Shown: positions 17,888 through 28,832, numbered from the stretch's first letter. The stretch: 64,000 nucleotides of DNA from Chloracidobacterium sp. (GCA_016716365.1 JADJWM010000007.1:319185-383184), one strand, 5' to 3'. Notes: generated by a model from the letters alone, not told the origin. Numbers and translations are program-made.

Positions 17888-20368
17888 ATGGCGTTTCGCA
17901 AGCTGCTTCCCCTACTGATCTTGGTATCCCTGGCGGTCCCGTTCGCATCCGCACAATCGACTAAAAGGTCGTTGACCATCGACGACATTTTCCGGATCAA
18001 GAACGTCTCCGATCCGCAGCTTTCGCCTGACGGAGCGTGGATCGCATATGTCGTGTCCAGCGTCGATGTAAAGGCTGACCGTTCGAGTTCGGACATCTGG
18101 CTGGTGAGCTACGACGGCAATACACACCGGCAGATCACGTTCACTACGACCGAAAGCGAGAACCAGCCGCGTTGGAGCCCGGACGGCAAGTACCTTTCGT
18201 TTGTGTCGTCGCGGCCCGGCCAGAACCGCGGGAGCCAGATCTGGCTGCTCGACCGCCAGGGCGGCGAGGCTAGACAGATGACGGATTTCAAGGGCCGGCT
18301 GCAGGGCTATGAATGGTCGCCCGATTCCACGCGGCTGGCCTTGACCGTCGGCGACCCCGACCCCGACGCACCCGCCCCGGACACGCCGCCGTCGTCAGCA
18401 AGGCCGCCGAAGCCCATCGTCATCGACCGTTACCGTTTCAAACAGGACGGCCAGGGATATCTGCTTTCGAACCGCAAGAGCTACGTCTATTTGTACGACA
18501 TTGCCGAGAAGAAGCTCGAACGGCTGACGAAAGGGAAGGCGGACGAGGGAAACCCCGTCTGGTCGCCGGACGGCACAAAGATCGCCTTCACCAGCAATCG
18601 GAAGGCCGATCCCGACCGCGAGCCGGGTTCGCAGATCTTTGTCGCGGACGCGAAGGCCGGGGCCGTCGAGAAGCAGGTCACGCCCGGCACAAGCCGCGGC
18701 GGACGCCCGGAATGGAGCCCCGACGGCAAAACGCTGCTCTTTTTGGAGGCGGACGAGCTTAAATTCGGCGCCTACAATATGAACCATCTGACGATGGTCG
18801 CCGCGGACGGGAGCTCGGCTCCGGTGCGCGTAAAGGCCGCTGAAGATCTGGACCGAGGCGTCTCGAACCCGCGATATTCGGCGGACGGCCGTTCGGTCTA
18901 TTTCCTCGTCACTGACGACATGTCCGTTTATCCCGCTCGCGTCGATCTGGCGAGCGGGAAGCTGGACCGCCTGATGGCAGGGCCGGTCGTTATGTCTAAT
19001 TGGGATCACGCCGGCGGCAAGGTCGTTCTGCTATCCGGCGGAAATAGCCAGGCGAACGAGGTCCACGCATTCGAGAACGGCGGCCTTCGCCAGCTATCCC
19101 GGCAGAACGACAAGCTGTTTGCCGAGATCAACTGGCCCGTCACCGAAGAGGTTCGGTTTACGAGCAAAGACGGCACCCCGGTCAGCGCGATGCTGACCTA
19201 TCCGGTCGGTTATGTCCGGGGTACGAAAGTGCCTTTCCTGCTCCGGATACACGGCGGGCCGAACGGTCAGGACCAGAATTCTTTCAACACGGAACGTCAG
19301 TTCTTCGCGGCAAACGGCTATGCCGTTCTGGCGGTGAATTATCGCGGCAGCTCCGGCCGCGGCCAGAAATTCTCGCGGGCGATCTTTGCCAACTGGGGCC
19401 GGTTTGAGGTGATGGACCTTCATGCGGGCGTCGATCACGCCATCAAGATCGGCGTCGCCGATCCGGACAAGATGGGCGTCGGCGGGTGGAGCTACGGCGG
19501 CATCCTCACCGATTACCTGATCGCTAGCGACAACCGCTTCAAGGGTGCGACCAGCGGTGCGGGCACGGCCTTTACGGTCTCTTATTACGGCGTGGACCAC
19601 TACATCACGCAGTACGACAACGAGATCGGGCCGCCCTGGGACCCGAAAGCCTGGGAGACGTATCAGAAACTGTCTTACCCGTTCCTGCACGCCGACCGCA
19701 TAAAGACGCCGACGCTTTTCCTGGGCGGAGAGCGGGATTTTAACGTCCCGATCTCGGGCAGCGAGCAGATGTATCAGGCACTTCGCAGCCTGGGCGTCGA
19801 GACCCAGTTGATCATTTACCCGAACGAGAATCACGGCATCCAGCGGCCGAGTTACGTCCGCGACCGTTATGAGCGTTATCTCGCCTGGTACGACAAACAC
19901 GTTCGCAAACTGCCGGTCGCGGCAAAACCGATGATCGCCAAATGGGAAGGCACGTGGAAGGGCGACTTGGTGAATCTTCCTGCAAAACCGGACGCCCCGA
20001 AGGTGGAGGTGACGATGGAGATCGGGCCTTTCCCGTCGGCCGACGGACAATGCACCACGTGGAAGACGACGTATTCCGAAACCGGCAAGGCAAACACCGT
20101 AAAGGATTACAAGCTTTGCCGAGGCACCGGCGTCAGCGATCTTTACATCGACGAGGGCGGCGGCGTCCGCATCCCGGTTCGCGTGATCGGCGACGCGATG
20201 GTGTCGACCTTCAAGTTCGACGACACGCTGCTTATCTCGACGATGCGGCTCCGCGGCGAGGTCCTCGAACACGAGATCCTGACCGCCGACGACAAACCGG
20301 CCGTCAAGGGCGTCACGACAATGGTCCCCAAAGGCACCCAACGCATCGAACTCCGCCGCGTGCCCTGA
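17888..20368 (+). CDS. S9-family (prolyl oligopeptidase type) serine peptidase with an extra C-terminal beta-rich domain
   Basis: ATG 17888 gives 826 residues with a signal peptide (LLPLLILVSLAVPFASAQ). A seven-blade-type propeller with PD40 repeats follows (DPQLSPDGAWIAYV, QPRWSPDGKYLSFVS, NPVWSPDGTKIAFTS, RPEWSPDGKTLLFLE). The alpha/beta-hydrolase domain has the nucleophile in GGWSYGG (Ser near 535), Asp in GGERDFNVP (near 617) and His in NENHGI (near 649). After the normal S9 end, about 150 more residues follow (from MIAKWEGTWKGDL), predicted beta-rich and calycin-like, unusual for S9. It is likely a secreted or periplasmic dipeptidyl or acylaminoacyl peptidase. Confidence 0.9.
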   Translation: MAFRKLLPLLILVSLAVPFASAQSTKRSLTIDDIFRIKNVSDPQLSPDGAWIAYVVSSVDVKADRSSSDIWLVSYDGNTHRQITFTTTESENQPRWSPDGKYLSFVSSRPGQNRGSQIWLLDRQGGEARQMTDFKGRLQGYEWSPDSTRLALTVGDPDPDAPAPDTPPSSARPPKPIVIDRYRFKQDGQGYLLSNRKSYVYLYDIAEKKLERLTKGKADEGNPVWSPDGTKIAFTSNRKADPDREPGSQIFVADAKAGAVEKQVTPGTSRGGRPEWSPDGKTLLFLEADELKFGAYNMNHLTMVAADGSSAPVRVKAAEDLDRGVSNPRYSADGRSVYFLVTDDMSVYPARVDLASGKLDRLMAGPVVMSNWDHAGGKVVLLSGGNSQANEVHAFENGGLRQLSRQNDKLFAEINWPVTEEVRFTSKDGTPVSAMLTYPVGYVRGTKVPFLLRIHGGPNGQDQNSFNTERQFFAANGYAVLAVNYRGSSGRGQKFSRAIFANWGRFEVMDLHAGVDHAIKIGVADPDKMGVGGWSYGGILTDYLIASDNRFKGATSGAGTAFTVSYYGVDHYITQYDNEIGPPWDPKAWETYQKLSYPFLHADRIKTPTLFLGGERDFNVPISGSEQMYQALRSLGVETQLIIYPNENHGIQRPSYVRDRYERYLAWYDKHVRKLPVAAKPMIAKWEGTWKGDLVNLPAKPDAPKVEVTMEIGPFPSADGQCTTWKTTYSETGKANTVKDYKLCRGTGVSDLYIDEGGGVRIPVRVIGDAMVSTFKFDDTLLISTMRLRGEVLEHEILTADDKPAVKGVTTMVPKGTQRIELRRVP

Positions 20369-20503
20369 GGGTTGAGAATTATCGATTTGCAGGGTAGGAG
20401 TATACGAGATCAGCATCAGTTCCAGATATCGGTGGAACCGCTAAAAGTGTTCTTAATTGAAAACGAAGGACGTGTAGGTTAATAGTCCAAATTGCCGTTA
20501 GCT

Positions 20504-21310
20504 TTAGACACTGAGATCGTCGATTTGCATTCCGATCGGATCGGCTCCGGCGAGTTTAACGGCATCAATTACCTTGACGACATCGCCGTATTTCAAACTT
20601 TTCGAAGCCTTGACGAAAACCGTTGCTTCGATTTCGTTTGTAAATGGCTGAAAAACTCCGTTACTCGTCCGGTATTTGAAAATTTCAGTCAGTTTATCGG
20701 TCAAAGCGTCCGGATCGCTAACATTGCCCATTGGCTCATTATTCAGACTTAACTTTCCGGTTCTATCTATCGAAACAACCAGGCTCAACGGGTTCGGGTT
20801 GCGAATTTCGGCGTCCTCAGGTTTAGGTTCGGCAGGCAGCTTGACTTCGAACATACTCGGCTTAACGCCCGGTTTGTCGTAATTTTCCCTATATGCCACC
20901 AAGCCGGCTCGGTCTATTCCAGCTTTCCGGATCGCGTCGAATAGTTTGACAATGGTTTGATGACCAACATTTACGGGACTTTCGATATAAACGATGCGTT
21001 TGTCCGGTGTTTTATCCTCCAGTTTCTCGATGATCTTTTCGGTCAGTCCCGCTTCAGCAATTTCCTCTTTTCCGATCAAGAATTTTCCGCTGTTATCAAG
21101 TGTGATAACACATGAATTTTCTTTGGTAATATCAATGTCCTCGCTCGCGGATCTCATATTCCGGGGCAAATTCGCTCTCTTATCTTCCTTAAATTGGTTC
21201 AATTGCAGTCTGACCGAACTGCACCCGGAAGCGTTCAGTAGAAAGATCAATAAACCGAACCAAATTAGGAAAAGCTTCATAAAACGCGCGGGTTGATCGT
21301 TATTTTCCAT
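20504..21310 (-). CDS. Lipoprotein made of two fused ExbD-like periplasmic domains without ExbD membrane helices
   Basis: ATG 21310 gives 268 residues, with AAGGAG 12 bases upstream inside the end of the previous gene; a TTG at 21331 is less likely. The N-terminus is a lipoprotein signal (LFLIWFGLLIFLLNASGC, lipobox ASGC). Residues about 30-140 match the periplasmic part of the ExbD at 8930 (DKRIVYIESPVNVGHQTIV, IRKAGIDRAGLVAYR). Residues about 150-268 match the ExbD at 9434 (FEVKLPAEPKPEDAE, NPNPLSLVVSIDRTGKLSL, LKYGDVVKVIDAVKLAGAD, GMQIDDLSV). The proton-carrying helices are missing, so it cannot itself carry protons. It may bind, mimic or regulate the ExbBD complex (inference). Confidence 0.8.
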   Translation of the reverse strand: MENNDQPARFMKLFLIWFGLLIFLLNASGCSSVRLQLNQFKEDKRANLPRNMRSASEDIDITKENSCVITLDNSGKFLIGKEEIAEAGLTEKIIEKLEDKTPDKRIVYIESPVNVGHQTIVKLFDAIRKAGIDRAGLVAYRENYDKPGVKPSMFEVKLPAEPKPEDAEIRNPNPLSLVVSIDRTGKLSLNNEPMGNVSDPDALTDKLTEIFKYRTSNGVFQPFTNEIEATVFVKASKSLKYGDVVKVIDAVKLAGADPIGMQIDDLSV

Positions 21311-21317
21311 GATCGGT

Positions 21318-21962
21318 TCACACTCCTTCAAAAGATCCGGCTTTGTATAACCACAAAAATCTTAACTGAAAGGCGACGACAGGGGCGATGATCAAAAATT
21401 CGATAAAAACGGCGGCGATCAACGAGCTCCATCTCGGATCTGAGCGGGCTGAGAACGGCACAACGGACATAATGAGCAGAAGAAGAGACACGGCCAACGC
21501 CGAAATAATGCTCAAAATGGATATCAGATAGATATTCGAAGCCACATCCGCGATCCGTATCGAAAAGGATTGATCAGTTAAGACTTCGATAATTAAGGAT
21601 TCGGCTTCAAAAAATAAGCCGGCAGGTACCAAAAAAAGAAACCCGCAGAGAATGAAAAACCAAACCGAAGGCGAAGCGGTTTTCGTTTGCATCAACATTC
21701 GGGCTATCAGGACAATGATCACTATAAGTCCGCCAACCGCCCCTAAATAAAGTGAAACGAGCGAAGGCAGGATCGCTTCTGTCAGTGCTCCAAAGACCGC
21801 TTCGCTTCCGGCATTTTCGGCGGCTTCTAAATATTGCAAAACTCTTATCAAAAAGAACGAACTCAATGCACCGCCGAGTGCCGGGATCATATAAGAAAAT
21901 GCCGCGATCAGGCGTGCCGAGATCGCGACCCTTGATTTGGTCGGATTTGCCTCAATATTCAT
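21318..21962 (-). CDS. Multi-pass membrane protein, possibly a degenerate ExbB/TolQ relative
   Basis: 214 residues with about five predicted helices: residues near 17-43 (ARLIAAFSYMIPALGGALSS), 68-93 (ILPSLVSLYLGAVGGLIVII), 102-122, 140-170 and 183-208. The second region (SEAVFGALTEAILPSLVSL) faintly recalls the ExbB motif AIAEALVATAFGI, but the full ExbB signature is absent and the helix layout differs. It is directly upstream of, and coupled to, the double-ExbD lipoprotein gene, whose ribosome site lies in its last codons. The function is unknown; the partnership is the best clue. Confidence 0.6.
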   Translation of the reverse strand: MNIEANPTKSRVAISARLIAAFSYMIPALGGALSSFFLIRVLQYLEAAENAGSEAVFGALTEAILPSLVSLYLGAVGGLIVIIVLIARMLMQTKTASPSVWFFILCGFLFLVPAGLFFEAESLIIEVLTDQSFSIRIADVASNIYLISILSIISALAVSLLLLIMSVVPFSARSDPRWSSLIAAVFIEFLIIAPVVAFQLRFLWLYKAGSFEGV

Positions 21963-22067
21963 TGACCGGGTCTCCTTCTTTACTTTTGGTTTGTAAATAG
22001 TAACGGGCTAGAGCAATAAAGCCTATTTTCAAAGTTGTTGAACCAGTGACGTGAAACGATCGAACCA

Positions 22068-22280
22068 CTATACCCAATGGATCTCAGTCGAATATGCCGC
22101 CATAAACGTCTTTCCGGCATTATAGACGAACACCGTCACCTCGGTGCCGGCAATTTTCTTCACCCACCGCCCGTCGCCGATAGCAGAATAGCCTGATCGA
22201 GCTGTCGTAATCGCCGTTTCAGACGGTAAGTGGTCGAATGCGGTGTATTCTGTTGTAGAAGCAGGGGGTACGCCGCCGAG
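22068..22280 (-). pseudogene. Short RHS/YD-repeat protein remnant
   Basis: An open stretch on the minus strand without its own start codon, bounded by TAA just upstream and TAG at 22068-22070. It translates to about 70 residues including YTAFDHLP, ARSGYSAIGDGRWVKKIAG and TEVTVFVYNAGKTFMAAYST. These resemble the YD-repeat core of RHS polymorphic toxin proteins (pattern GRRVKK..G...TVFVYNAGG.LVAEYS). No full gene is nearby, so it is probably a leftover fragment. Confidence is limited by its length. Confidence 0.5.
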
Positions 22281-22804
22281 TTAAAAACACAAGAAAAATG
22301 TTGCATCTATTCAACACGTGCTGATCTATGATACACTCGGTATCGTGAGGGCTCTCCGAAGCCCGGTTCTTTGACAGATCGAATTATGAATTCCAGGACG
22401 ATACACCCGCTCGAAAAAAGTTTTGTGCAAAATTGCGGAACACGGCCAAATCGCGGCGATATCTGTTGTGTTATCAACAGTTTGCATGGTCCACCCGGGA
22501 TTGGACCAAACCCGGAACATCAAGGGACCGGACCGCAGACCTCGATCGGGTGGGGATCTCGTAAACTCCTTCCCGACAATGAGATGCGGCCGCACTCGGG
22601 CGTTCCGGTCCGAACCCGGGTGTCTGGAACGCAAACTCCCTGCAACCGGCTTCTCTAGATCAGACCTTCGGCGAAACAACGCGGTTTTTTCGGCAGTGTC
22701 GGGCACAAACGGCCGCCAGTCGGCTCCCCGGTTATTACAGGGCGGCGGGTTCGTGATAATATCGCCTTCGCACGTCATTCACATTTACATTGGAGGCAAA
22801 CTCA
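22281..22804. other. Non-coding stretch upstream of the tricorn-like gene
   Basis: About 520 bases without a gene I can support; open frames here overlap on both strands and lack family features. TTCAAC and TACACT, 16 bases apart near 22310-22337, are a possible promoter for the downstream protease. A small GGGCT/AGCCC hairpin follows near 22350. GGAGG at 22792-22796 is the ribosome site of the next gene. Confidence 0.4.
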
Positions 22805-25800
22805 ATGTCCCGAAGAAGTCCTCGGACCGTTCCGGTTCGTCCTGCTTTGATAAAGGCGGTGTTTCTTGTTATGGCCGCGATCCTCGCGGCATCGGCCGGC
22901 TCAAATGCCCAGGGTACCCGGCTGCTCAGAACACCGACCGTAAGCGCCGATCAGATCGCCTTTGCGTACGCACAGAACATCTGGGCGGTGCCCAGGTCCG
23001 GCGGTGCTGCACGCCGGATCACCAGCTTTCAGGGGGACACGACCAATCCCCGGTTCTCGCCGGACGGAAAATGGATCGCGTTCAGCGGTGAATATGCCGG
23101 AAACATGGACGTCTATATCGTCGCGGCTAACGGCGGCGAGCCGAAGCGGTTGACCTGGCATCCTGGCGGCGACCTTGTCCAGGGCTGGACCCCGGACGGT
23201 CGCTCGGTGATGTTCGCCTCGGGGCGGGCATCGTGGACGCCCGGCGGAGCACCTCGGTTCTGGACCGTTCCGGCAGCGGGCGGCGTCGAAGAACCGATGC
23301 AGATCCCCCGCGGATTCCAGGGAAAGATCTCGCCGGACGGTTCGAAGATCGCCTATCGGATGAACAATTCGTGGGATGACGAGCGGCGGAATTACCGCGG
23401 CGGCCAGAATCGCCCCGTTTGGATCGTCGATCTGAAGACCTACGATCTGGTCTCGCCGCCATGGACCGACTCGAAGGACATCGATCCGGTCTGGATCGGC
23501 AATACGGTCTATTTCATCTCCGACAGGGATGGCGTGGCGAACATCTGGTCCTATGAGCCGGGAAGCAAAAAGCTGGCCCAGGTCACGAGATTTGACGATT
23601 TCGATGTGAAGACGATGGATTCAGGCAGCGGAGCGATCGTCTTCGAACAAGCCGGGTACATCCACGAACTGGACCCGAGAAGCGGCCGCTCGAAAGTGGT
23701 GAACATTACCGCGACCGGCGATTTTCCGTGGATGATGCCGAGGTGGGAGACGGTGTCGAACCGAATGACGAATCTGGAGATCTCTCCGACCGGCAAACGC
23801 GTCCTGGTCGAGGCACGTGGCGAGATCTTCACGATACCCGCGGAAAAGGGCGACACTCGCAATATCACGAACTCGAGCGGTTCGGCCGAACGTGATCCTG
23901 CGTGGTCGCCGGACGGGAAGTTCATATCGTATTTCAGCGACCGTTCGGGCGAGTATCGGCTTTATGTCGTGGCCCAGGACGGCCTGACGCCGCCGCGAGA
24001 GATCGTGCTACAGAAGCCGACACATTACTACACCGCTTCGTGGTCGCCCGATTCCAAAAAACTGATGTTCACGGACACGAACGTCAAGGTTTGGGTGCTT
24101 GATGTCGCGACCGGTTCCGCAAAGATCGTAGGGAGCGAGCAGTGGATGGTCCCGCAGCGGACGCTGAATCCGACGTGGAGCCCGGATTCGAAATGGGTGG
24201 CGTATTCCAGCCGGTTGAGGTCGCTGTACCACGCGATCTTTATCAGCAATGTCGAAACGGGCGAATCGAAACAGGTGACCGACGGTCTCTCTGACGCGAG
24301 ATGGCCCGTATGGGATGCGAACGGAAAGTATCTTTGGTTCCTCGCCTCGACGAACTTCGGCCTTCGGTCGCAATGGCTGGATATGACGTCTTACGATCGC
24401 AATCCGACATACGGACTCTATCTCGCGATCCTGAAAAAAGGCGATCCGAGCCCGCTGCTGCCGGAAAGCGACGAGGACAAGGGCGCCGGAACTCCGGCCG
24501 CACCCGCGGGTGAAGGCGGCGGGCGTCGCCCGGCATCGCCGGTGACCGTACAGGTCGATCTGGACGAGATAGGAAAGCGGATCATCTCGATCCCGGGCGT
24601 GCCCGAAAGGCAGTATTCGTCCCTCTCAGCAGGTCCCGAAGGTACGGTCTTCTACCTCGAAGCGTCCGGCACGGGCCAGGGGCCGGGCGGCGGCAACACG
24701 CTGCACCGTTACCGGCTGAGCGATCGTCGAGCCGCAACCTTTGTCAACGGCGTTGCCCAGTACAAGGTCAGTGCCGACGGAAAGAAACTGGTTTATCGTG
24801 CGGCCGGCGGCGGTGGCGGCCAGGGCGGACCGGGCGGTGGTCAGGGCGGACAAGCTCCTGCCCCATCGCTGTTCCTCGTCGATGCCGACAAGAATCCGCC
24901 CCAGGCCGGGAGCGGCAGGCTCAACTATTCGCTGAGGATGTATCTGGACCCCGCCGCGGAGTTCAAGCAGATCTTTAACGAAGGATGGCGAAATCAGCGC
25001 GACTATTTCTACGTTCCGAATCTGCACGGCACCGATTGGCCGAAGATGAGGGAAGTTTACGGCGCAATGCTGCCGTACGTGATGCACCGCGCGGACCTGA
25101 ATTATCTGATGGACATGATGGGCGCGGAAACGGCGATCGGCCATTCATACGTTCGCGGCGGCGACATGCCCGACGTGCCTCAGTCGCCCGGCGGCCTGCT
25201 CGGGGCCGATCTTACGGTCGAGAACGGGCGTTACAAGGTGGTCAGGATCTTTGACAACGAAAGCTGGAATCCCGACCTACGTTCTCCGCTGGCCGTGCCC
25301 GGTGCCAACGTGAATGTCGGTGAATATATACTTGCGGTCAACGGGATCGAATTGAGAGCACCCGACAATATCTTCCGGCTTCTGGACGGCACGGCGAATC
25401 GCCAGACCACCCTGACGGTGAACGATAAGCCTTCGATGGACGGCGCCCGGCAGGTCGTGGTCGTTCCGGTCGCGAATGAACAGGGCCTGAGGACGCGTGC
25501 GTGGGTCGAATCGAACCGGCGGCTTGTCGACAGGCTTTCGAATGGACAACTCGCTTACGTTTTTGTTCCGAACACCGGACAGCCCGGCTACACGAGCTTT
25601 AACCGCTACTATTTCTCTCAGCAGGAGAAGAAGGGGGCCATTATCGACGAGCGATTCAATGGCGGCGGTTCCGCGGCGGATTACATTATCGAAGTTCTCC
25701 AGCGAGTGTTCGACGGGTACTTCAACAATGTTGCCGGCGACCGGTATCCGTTTACGGCACCCGCGGCCGGCATTTGGGGGCCGAAAGTGATGATCATCAA

Positions 25801-26170
25801 TGAGATGGCCGGCTCCGGCGGCGATTACCTGCCGTATATGTTCAAATTCCGCAAGCTAGGTACGGTCGTCGGGAAGCGAACGTGGGGCGGCCTGGTCCAC
25901 ACGGCCGACACGCCGCCATTTATCGACGGTGGTTCGATGATCGCCCCCCGCGGCGGATTTTTCACCAAAGACGGCAAATGGGCGGTCGAAAATGAAGGCG
26001 TCGGTCCGGATATCGATGTGGAAAATTGGCCGAAAGACGTGATCGCCGGCCGGGATCCGCAGCTTGAGAAGGCGGTGGAGGAAGGACTGCGGCTCTTGAA
26101 GGCGAACCCTGTTCAAAGGATGACGAACGAACCTCCGCCGCCGACCTGGGGAACCCGAAAGATGCCGTAA
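22805..26170 (+). CDS. Tricorn-like S41-type protease with two beta-propellers and PDZ
   Basis: ATG 22805, with TTGGAGG just before it, gives 1121 residues. A signal peptide (AVFLVMAAILAASAGSNAQG) indicates export, unlike archaeal cytosolic tricorn. Propeller repeats include NPRFSPDGKWIAFSGEY, DPAWSPDGKFISYFSDRSG and NPTWSPDSKWVAYSSRL. A Gly-rich loop (GGGGQGGPGGGQGGQ) separates the propellers from the protease half, which has a C1 region (FNEGWRNQRDYFYVPNLHG), a PDZ-like part and a C2 region with the nucleophile serine in EMAGSGGDYLPYMF (Ser near 1003) after IIDERFNGGGSAADYI. It probably degrades peptides in the periplasm, perhaps together with the S9 enzyme nearby. Confidence 0.9.
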   Translation: MSRRSPRTVPVRPALIKAVFLVMAAILAASAGSNAQGTRLLRTPTVSADQIAFAYAQNIWAVPRSGGAARRITSFQGDTTNPRFSPDGKWIAFSGEYAGNMDVYIVAANGGEPKRLTWHPGGDLVQGWTPDGRSVMFASGRASWTPGGAPRFWTVPAAGGVEEPMQIPRGFQGKISPDGSKIAYRMNNSWDDERRNYRGGQNRPVWIVDLKTYDLVSPPWTDSKDIDPVWIGNTVYFISDRDGVANIWSYEPGSKKLAQVTRFDDFDVKTMDSGSGAIVFEQAGYIHELDPRSGRSKVVNITATGDFPWMMPRWETVSNRMTNLEISPTGKRVLVEARGEIFTIPAEKGDTRNITNSSGSAERDPAWSPDGKFISYFSDRSGEYRLYVVAQDGLTPPREIVLQKPTHYYTASWSPDSKKLMFTDTNVKVWVLDVATGSAKIVGSEQWMVPQRTLNPTWSPDSKWVAYSSRLRSLYHAIFISNVETGESKQVTDGLSDARWPVWDANGKYLWFLASTNFGLRSQWLDMTSYDRNPTYGLYLAILKKGDPSPLLPESDEDKGAGTPAAPAGEGGGRRPASPVTVQVDLDEIGKRIISIPGVPERQYSSLSAGPEGTVFYLEASGTGQGPGGGNTLHRYRLSDRRAATFVNGVAQYKVSADGKKLVYRAAGGGGGQGGPGGGQGGQAPAPSLFLVDADKNPPQAGSGRLNYSLRMYLDPAAEFKQIFNEGWRNQRDYFYVPNLHGTDWPKMREVYGAMLPYVMHRADLNYLMDMMGAETAIGHSYVRGGDMPDVPQSPGGLLGADLTVENGRYKVVRIFDNESWNPDLRSPLAVPGANVNVGEYILAVNGIELRAPDNIFRLLDGTANRQTTLTVNDKPSMDGARQVVVVPVANEQGLRTRAWVESNRRLVDRLSNGQLAYVFVPNTGQPGYTSFNRYYFSQQEKKGAIIDERFNGGGSAADYIIEVLQRVFDGYFNNVAGDRYPFTAPAAGIWGPKVMIINEMAGSGGDYLPYMFKFRKLGTVVGKRTWGGLVHTADTPPFIDGGSMIAPRGGFFTKDGKWAVENEGVGPDIDVENWPKDVIAGRDPQLEKAVEEGLRLLKANPVQRMTNEPPPPTWGTRKMP

Positions 26171-26173
26171 CGG

Positions 26174-27643
<1,470 letters not shown>

Positions 27644-27675
27644 AATGCTGATCGGCGTCAGAGCGCGATGTTGCA

Positions 27676-27702
27676 AAAAAGCCCGCACTCGATCTGCGGG
27701 CG
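27676..27702 (-). terminator. Terminator-like hairpin just before guaB
   Basis: On the minus strand GCCCGCA and TGCGGGC form a 7-bp stem with a 7-base loop, followed by TTTTTT. It either ends transcription from the RodZ-like gene or, because no room for a promoter remains before guaB, acts as a regulated attenuator. Confidence 0.75.
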
Positions 27703-27721
27703 GTGTTCAGTTCGGGTCTGT

Positions 27722-27738
27722 GCGGGGACTTTCCCCGC
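27722..27738 (-). other. Second hairpin in the rodZ-guaB gap
   Basis: GCGGGGA pairs with TCCCCGC around a 3-base loop. It stands 19 bases upstream of the terminator-like hairpin on the minus strand and has no T-run. Confidence 0.5.
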
Positions 27739-27755
27739 TTTGAGATCTAAGATCA

Positions 27756-28832
27756 TCAAGGCCTCTCGATATTCGCCGAAGGGCGATTTGCGGCTGGACG
27801 ATTCGACGGCGAACGGTTCGCCGCGGGCGATGAAGTCGGGCGAGTATTCGCCCGGTTGGACATTGTCGGCCGGTTCGTCATAGTAGGGACGTTTGCCGCA
27901 GGGGCGGCCCCATTCGCATTCTCACTATCACCCGGCTGCGCCGGATCGGCTGCCGTGGGCCGCGGCGTAGCGCGGGTCGCAGTGGTCCCTGGAGCGGCCG
28001 AGTTCGCATCGGCGGCCGGTTCGGTTCCGAAATCTATCTGCCCTCGGAGCCAGATCTCATTCAGGTTCGCCTCGGAAATGGTCAGTTCGATGTTCGCCTG
28101 ATTAGGCTCCGCCGGTTGCTGGGGCAACGAAATCTCTTTACCGTTCAGGGAAAGCTGGGCAAACTGTGCCCGCGATCTTGAGTAGCGAAGACTAAGGCTT
28201 TGCTTCGGTTCGAACGTTACCGAGTTACCAGGCTTGATCAATGCTTCGCTACTCTTTCCGTCAGTTACAGATCGAAGCCATACCTCGTCGCCCGCTGCCG
28301 AAAAGGCCACCTTCAAGTTCGACATCGTCGGGGCCTGAGCACCCGTGGCAGGGGTTGTAACGTTCGCTCCGGTATTCGAGGCGGCCAAGTTGCCGATCGC
28401 AGGCGAATTCACGGAGGCCTGGTTGTCGGTCTGCTGATTCTGAATGTAGTTGACCAGGACCAGGATCCCGGCGGTCATGAGGCCAAGAATGATCACCGCG
28501 AAAATTACCGTCGGAATGAACGATGACGCCGCGCGGTCGTCCGTCAAGACCTCCGGACGGTAGCTCTTCAGCGAGCCCTCTTCTGATGCTTCTTCAGCGG
28601 CTACGAAGCGGTTGTATTCCTTAAGAGCTTCCTGTTCATCGACGCCGACGTACTTGGCATATGAGCGAATGAAGCCCTTGTTGAAGATCCCGCCCGGCAA
28701 GGTCTTATAATCATCCGCATCGATGGCCTTGAGATAGAGGGGCGAGATGCGGGTTTGTTCTGCGACCTCACTGATCGAGATCCCCCGTTCCTCACGAGCG
28801 ATCCTTAATTTTTCGCCGAGAGTTTGCGACAT
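27756..28832 (-). CDS. RodZ-like helix-turn-helix membrane protein
   Basis: ATG 28832 (MSQTLGEKLRIAREERGIS) gives 358 residues. Order: an N-terminal Cro/RodZ-type HTH (ISISEVAEQTRISPLYLKAI, then PGGIFNKGFIRSYAKYVGVD), a linker, one membrane helix (FIPTVIFAVIILGLMTAGIL), and a periplasmic beta-rich DUF4115-like domain (DEVWLRSVTDGKSSEALIKP, SLSLRYSRSRAQFAQLSLNG). The tail is a long Asn/Pro/Ala/Arg low-complexity stretch. RodZ links MreB to the cell-wall elongation machinery. The C-terminal tail is unusual for the family. Confidence 0.85.
   Translation of the reverse strand: MSQTLGEKLRIAREERGISISEVAEQTRISPLYLKAIDADDYKTLPGGIFNKGFIRSYAKYVGVDEQEALKEYNRFVAAEEASEEGSLKSYRPEVLTDDRAASSFIPTVIFAVIILGLMTAGILVLVNYIQNQQTDNQASVNSPAIGNLAASNTGANVTTPATGAQAPTMSNLKVAFSAAGDEVWLRSVTDGKSSEALIKPGNSVTFEPKQSLSLRYSRSRAQFAQLSLNGKEISLPQQPAEPNQANIELTISEANLNEIWLRGQIDFGTEPAADANSAAPGTTATRATPRPTAADPAQPGDSENANGAAPAANVPTMTNRPTMSNRANTRPTSSPAANRSPSNRPAANRPSANIERP

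Noticed and set aside
19094..20416. 440-codon minus-strand open frame opposite the S9 peptidase
   Set aside because: Antisense shadow; the S9 catalytic motifs fix the real frame.
22326..22778. Open frames on both strands upstream of the tricorn-like gene
   Set aside because: They overlap one another, start without ribosome sites and show no domain or signal peptide.
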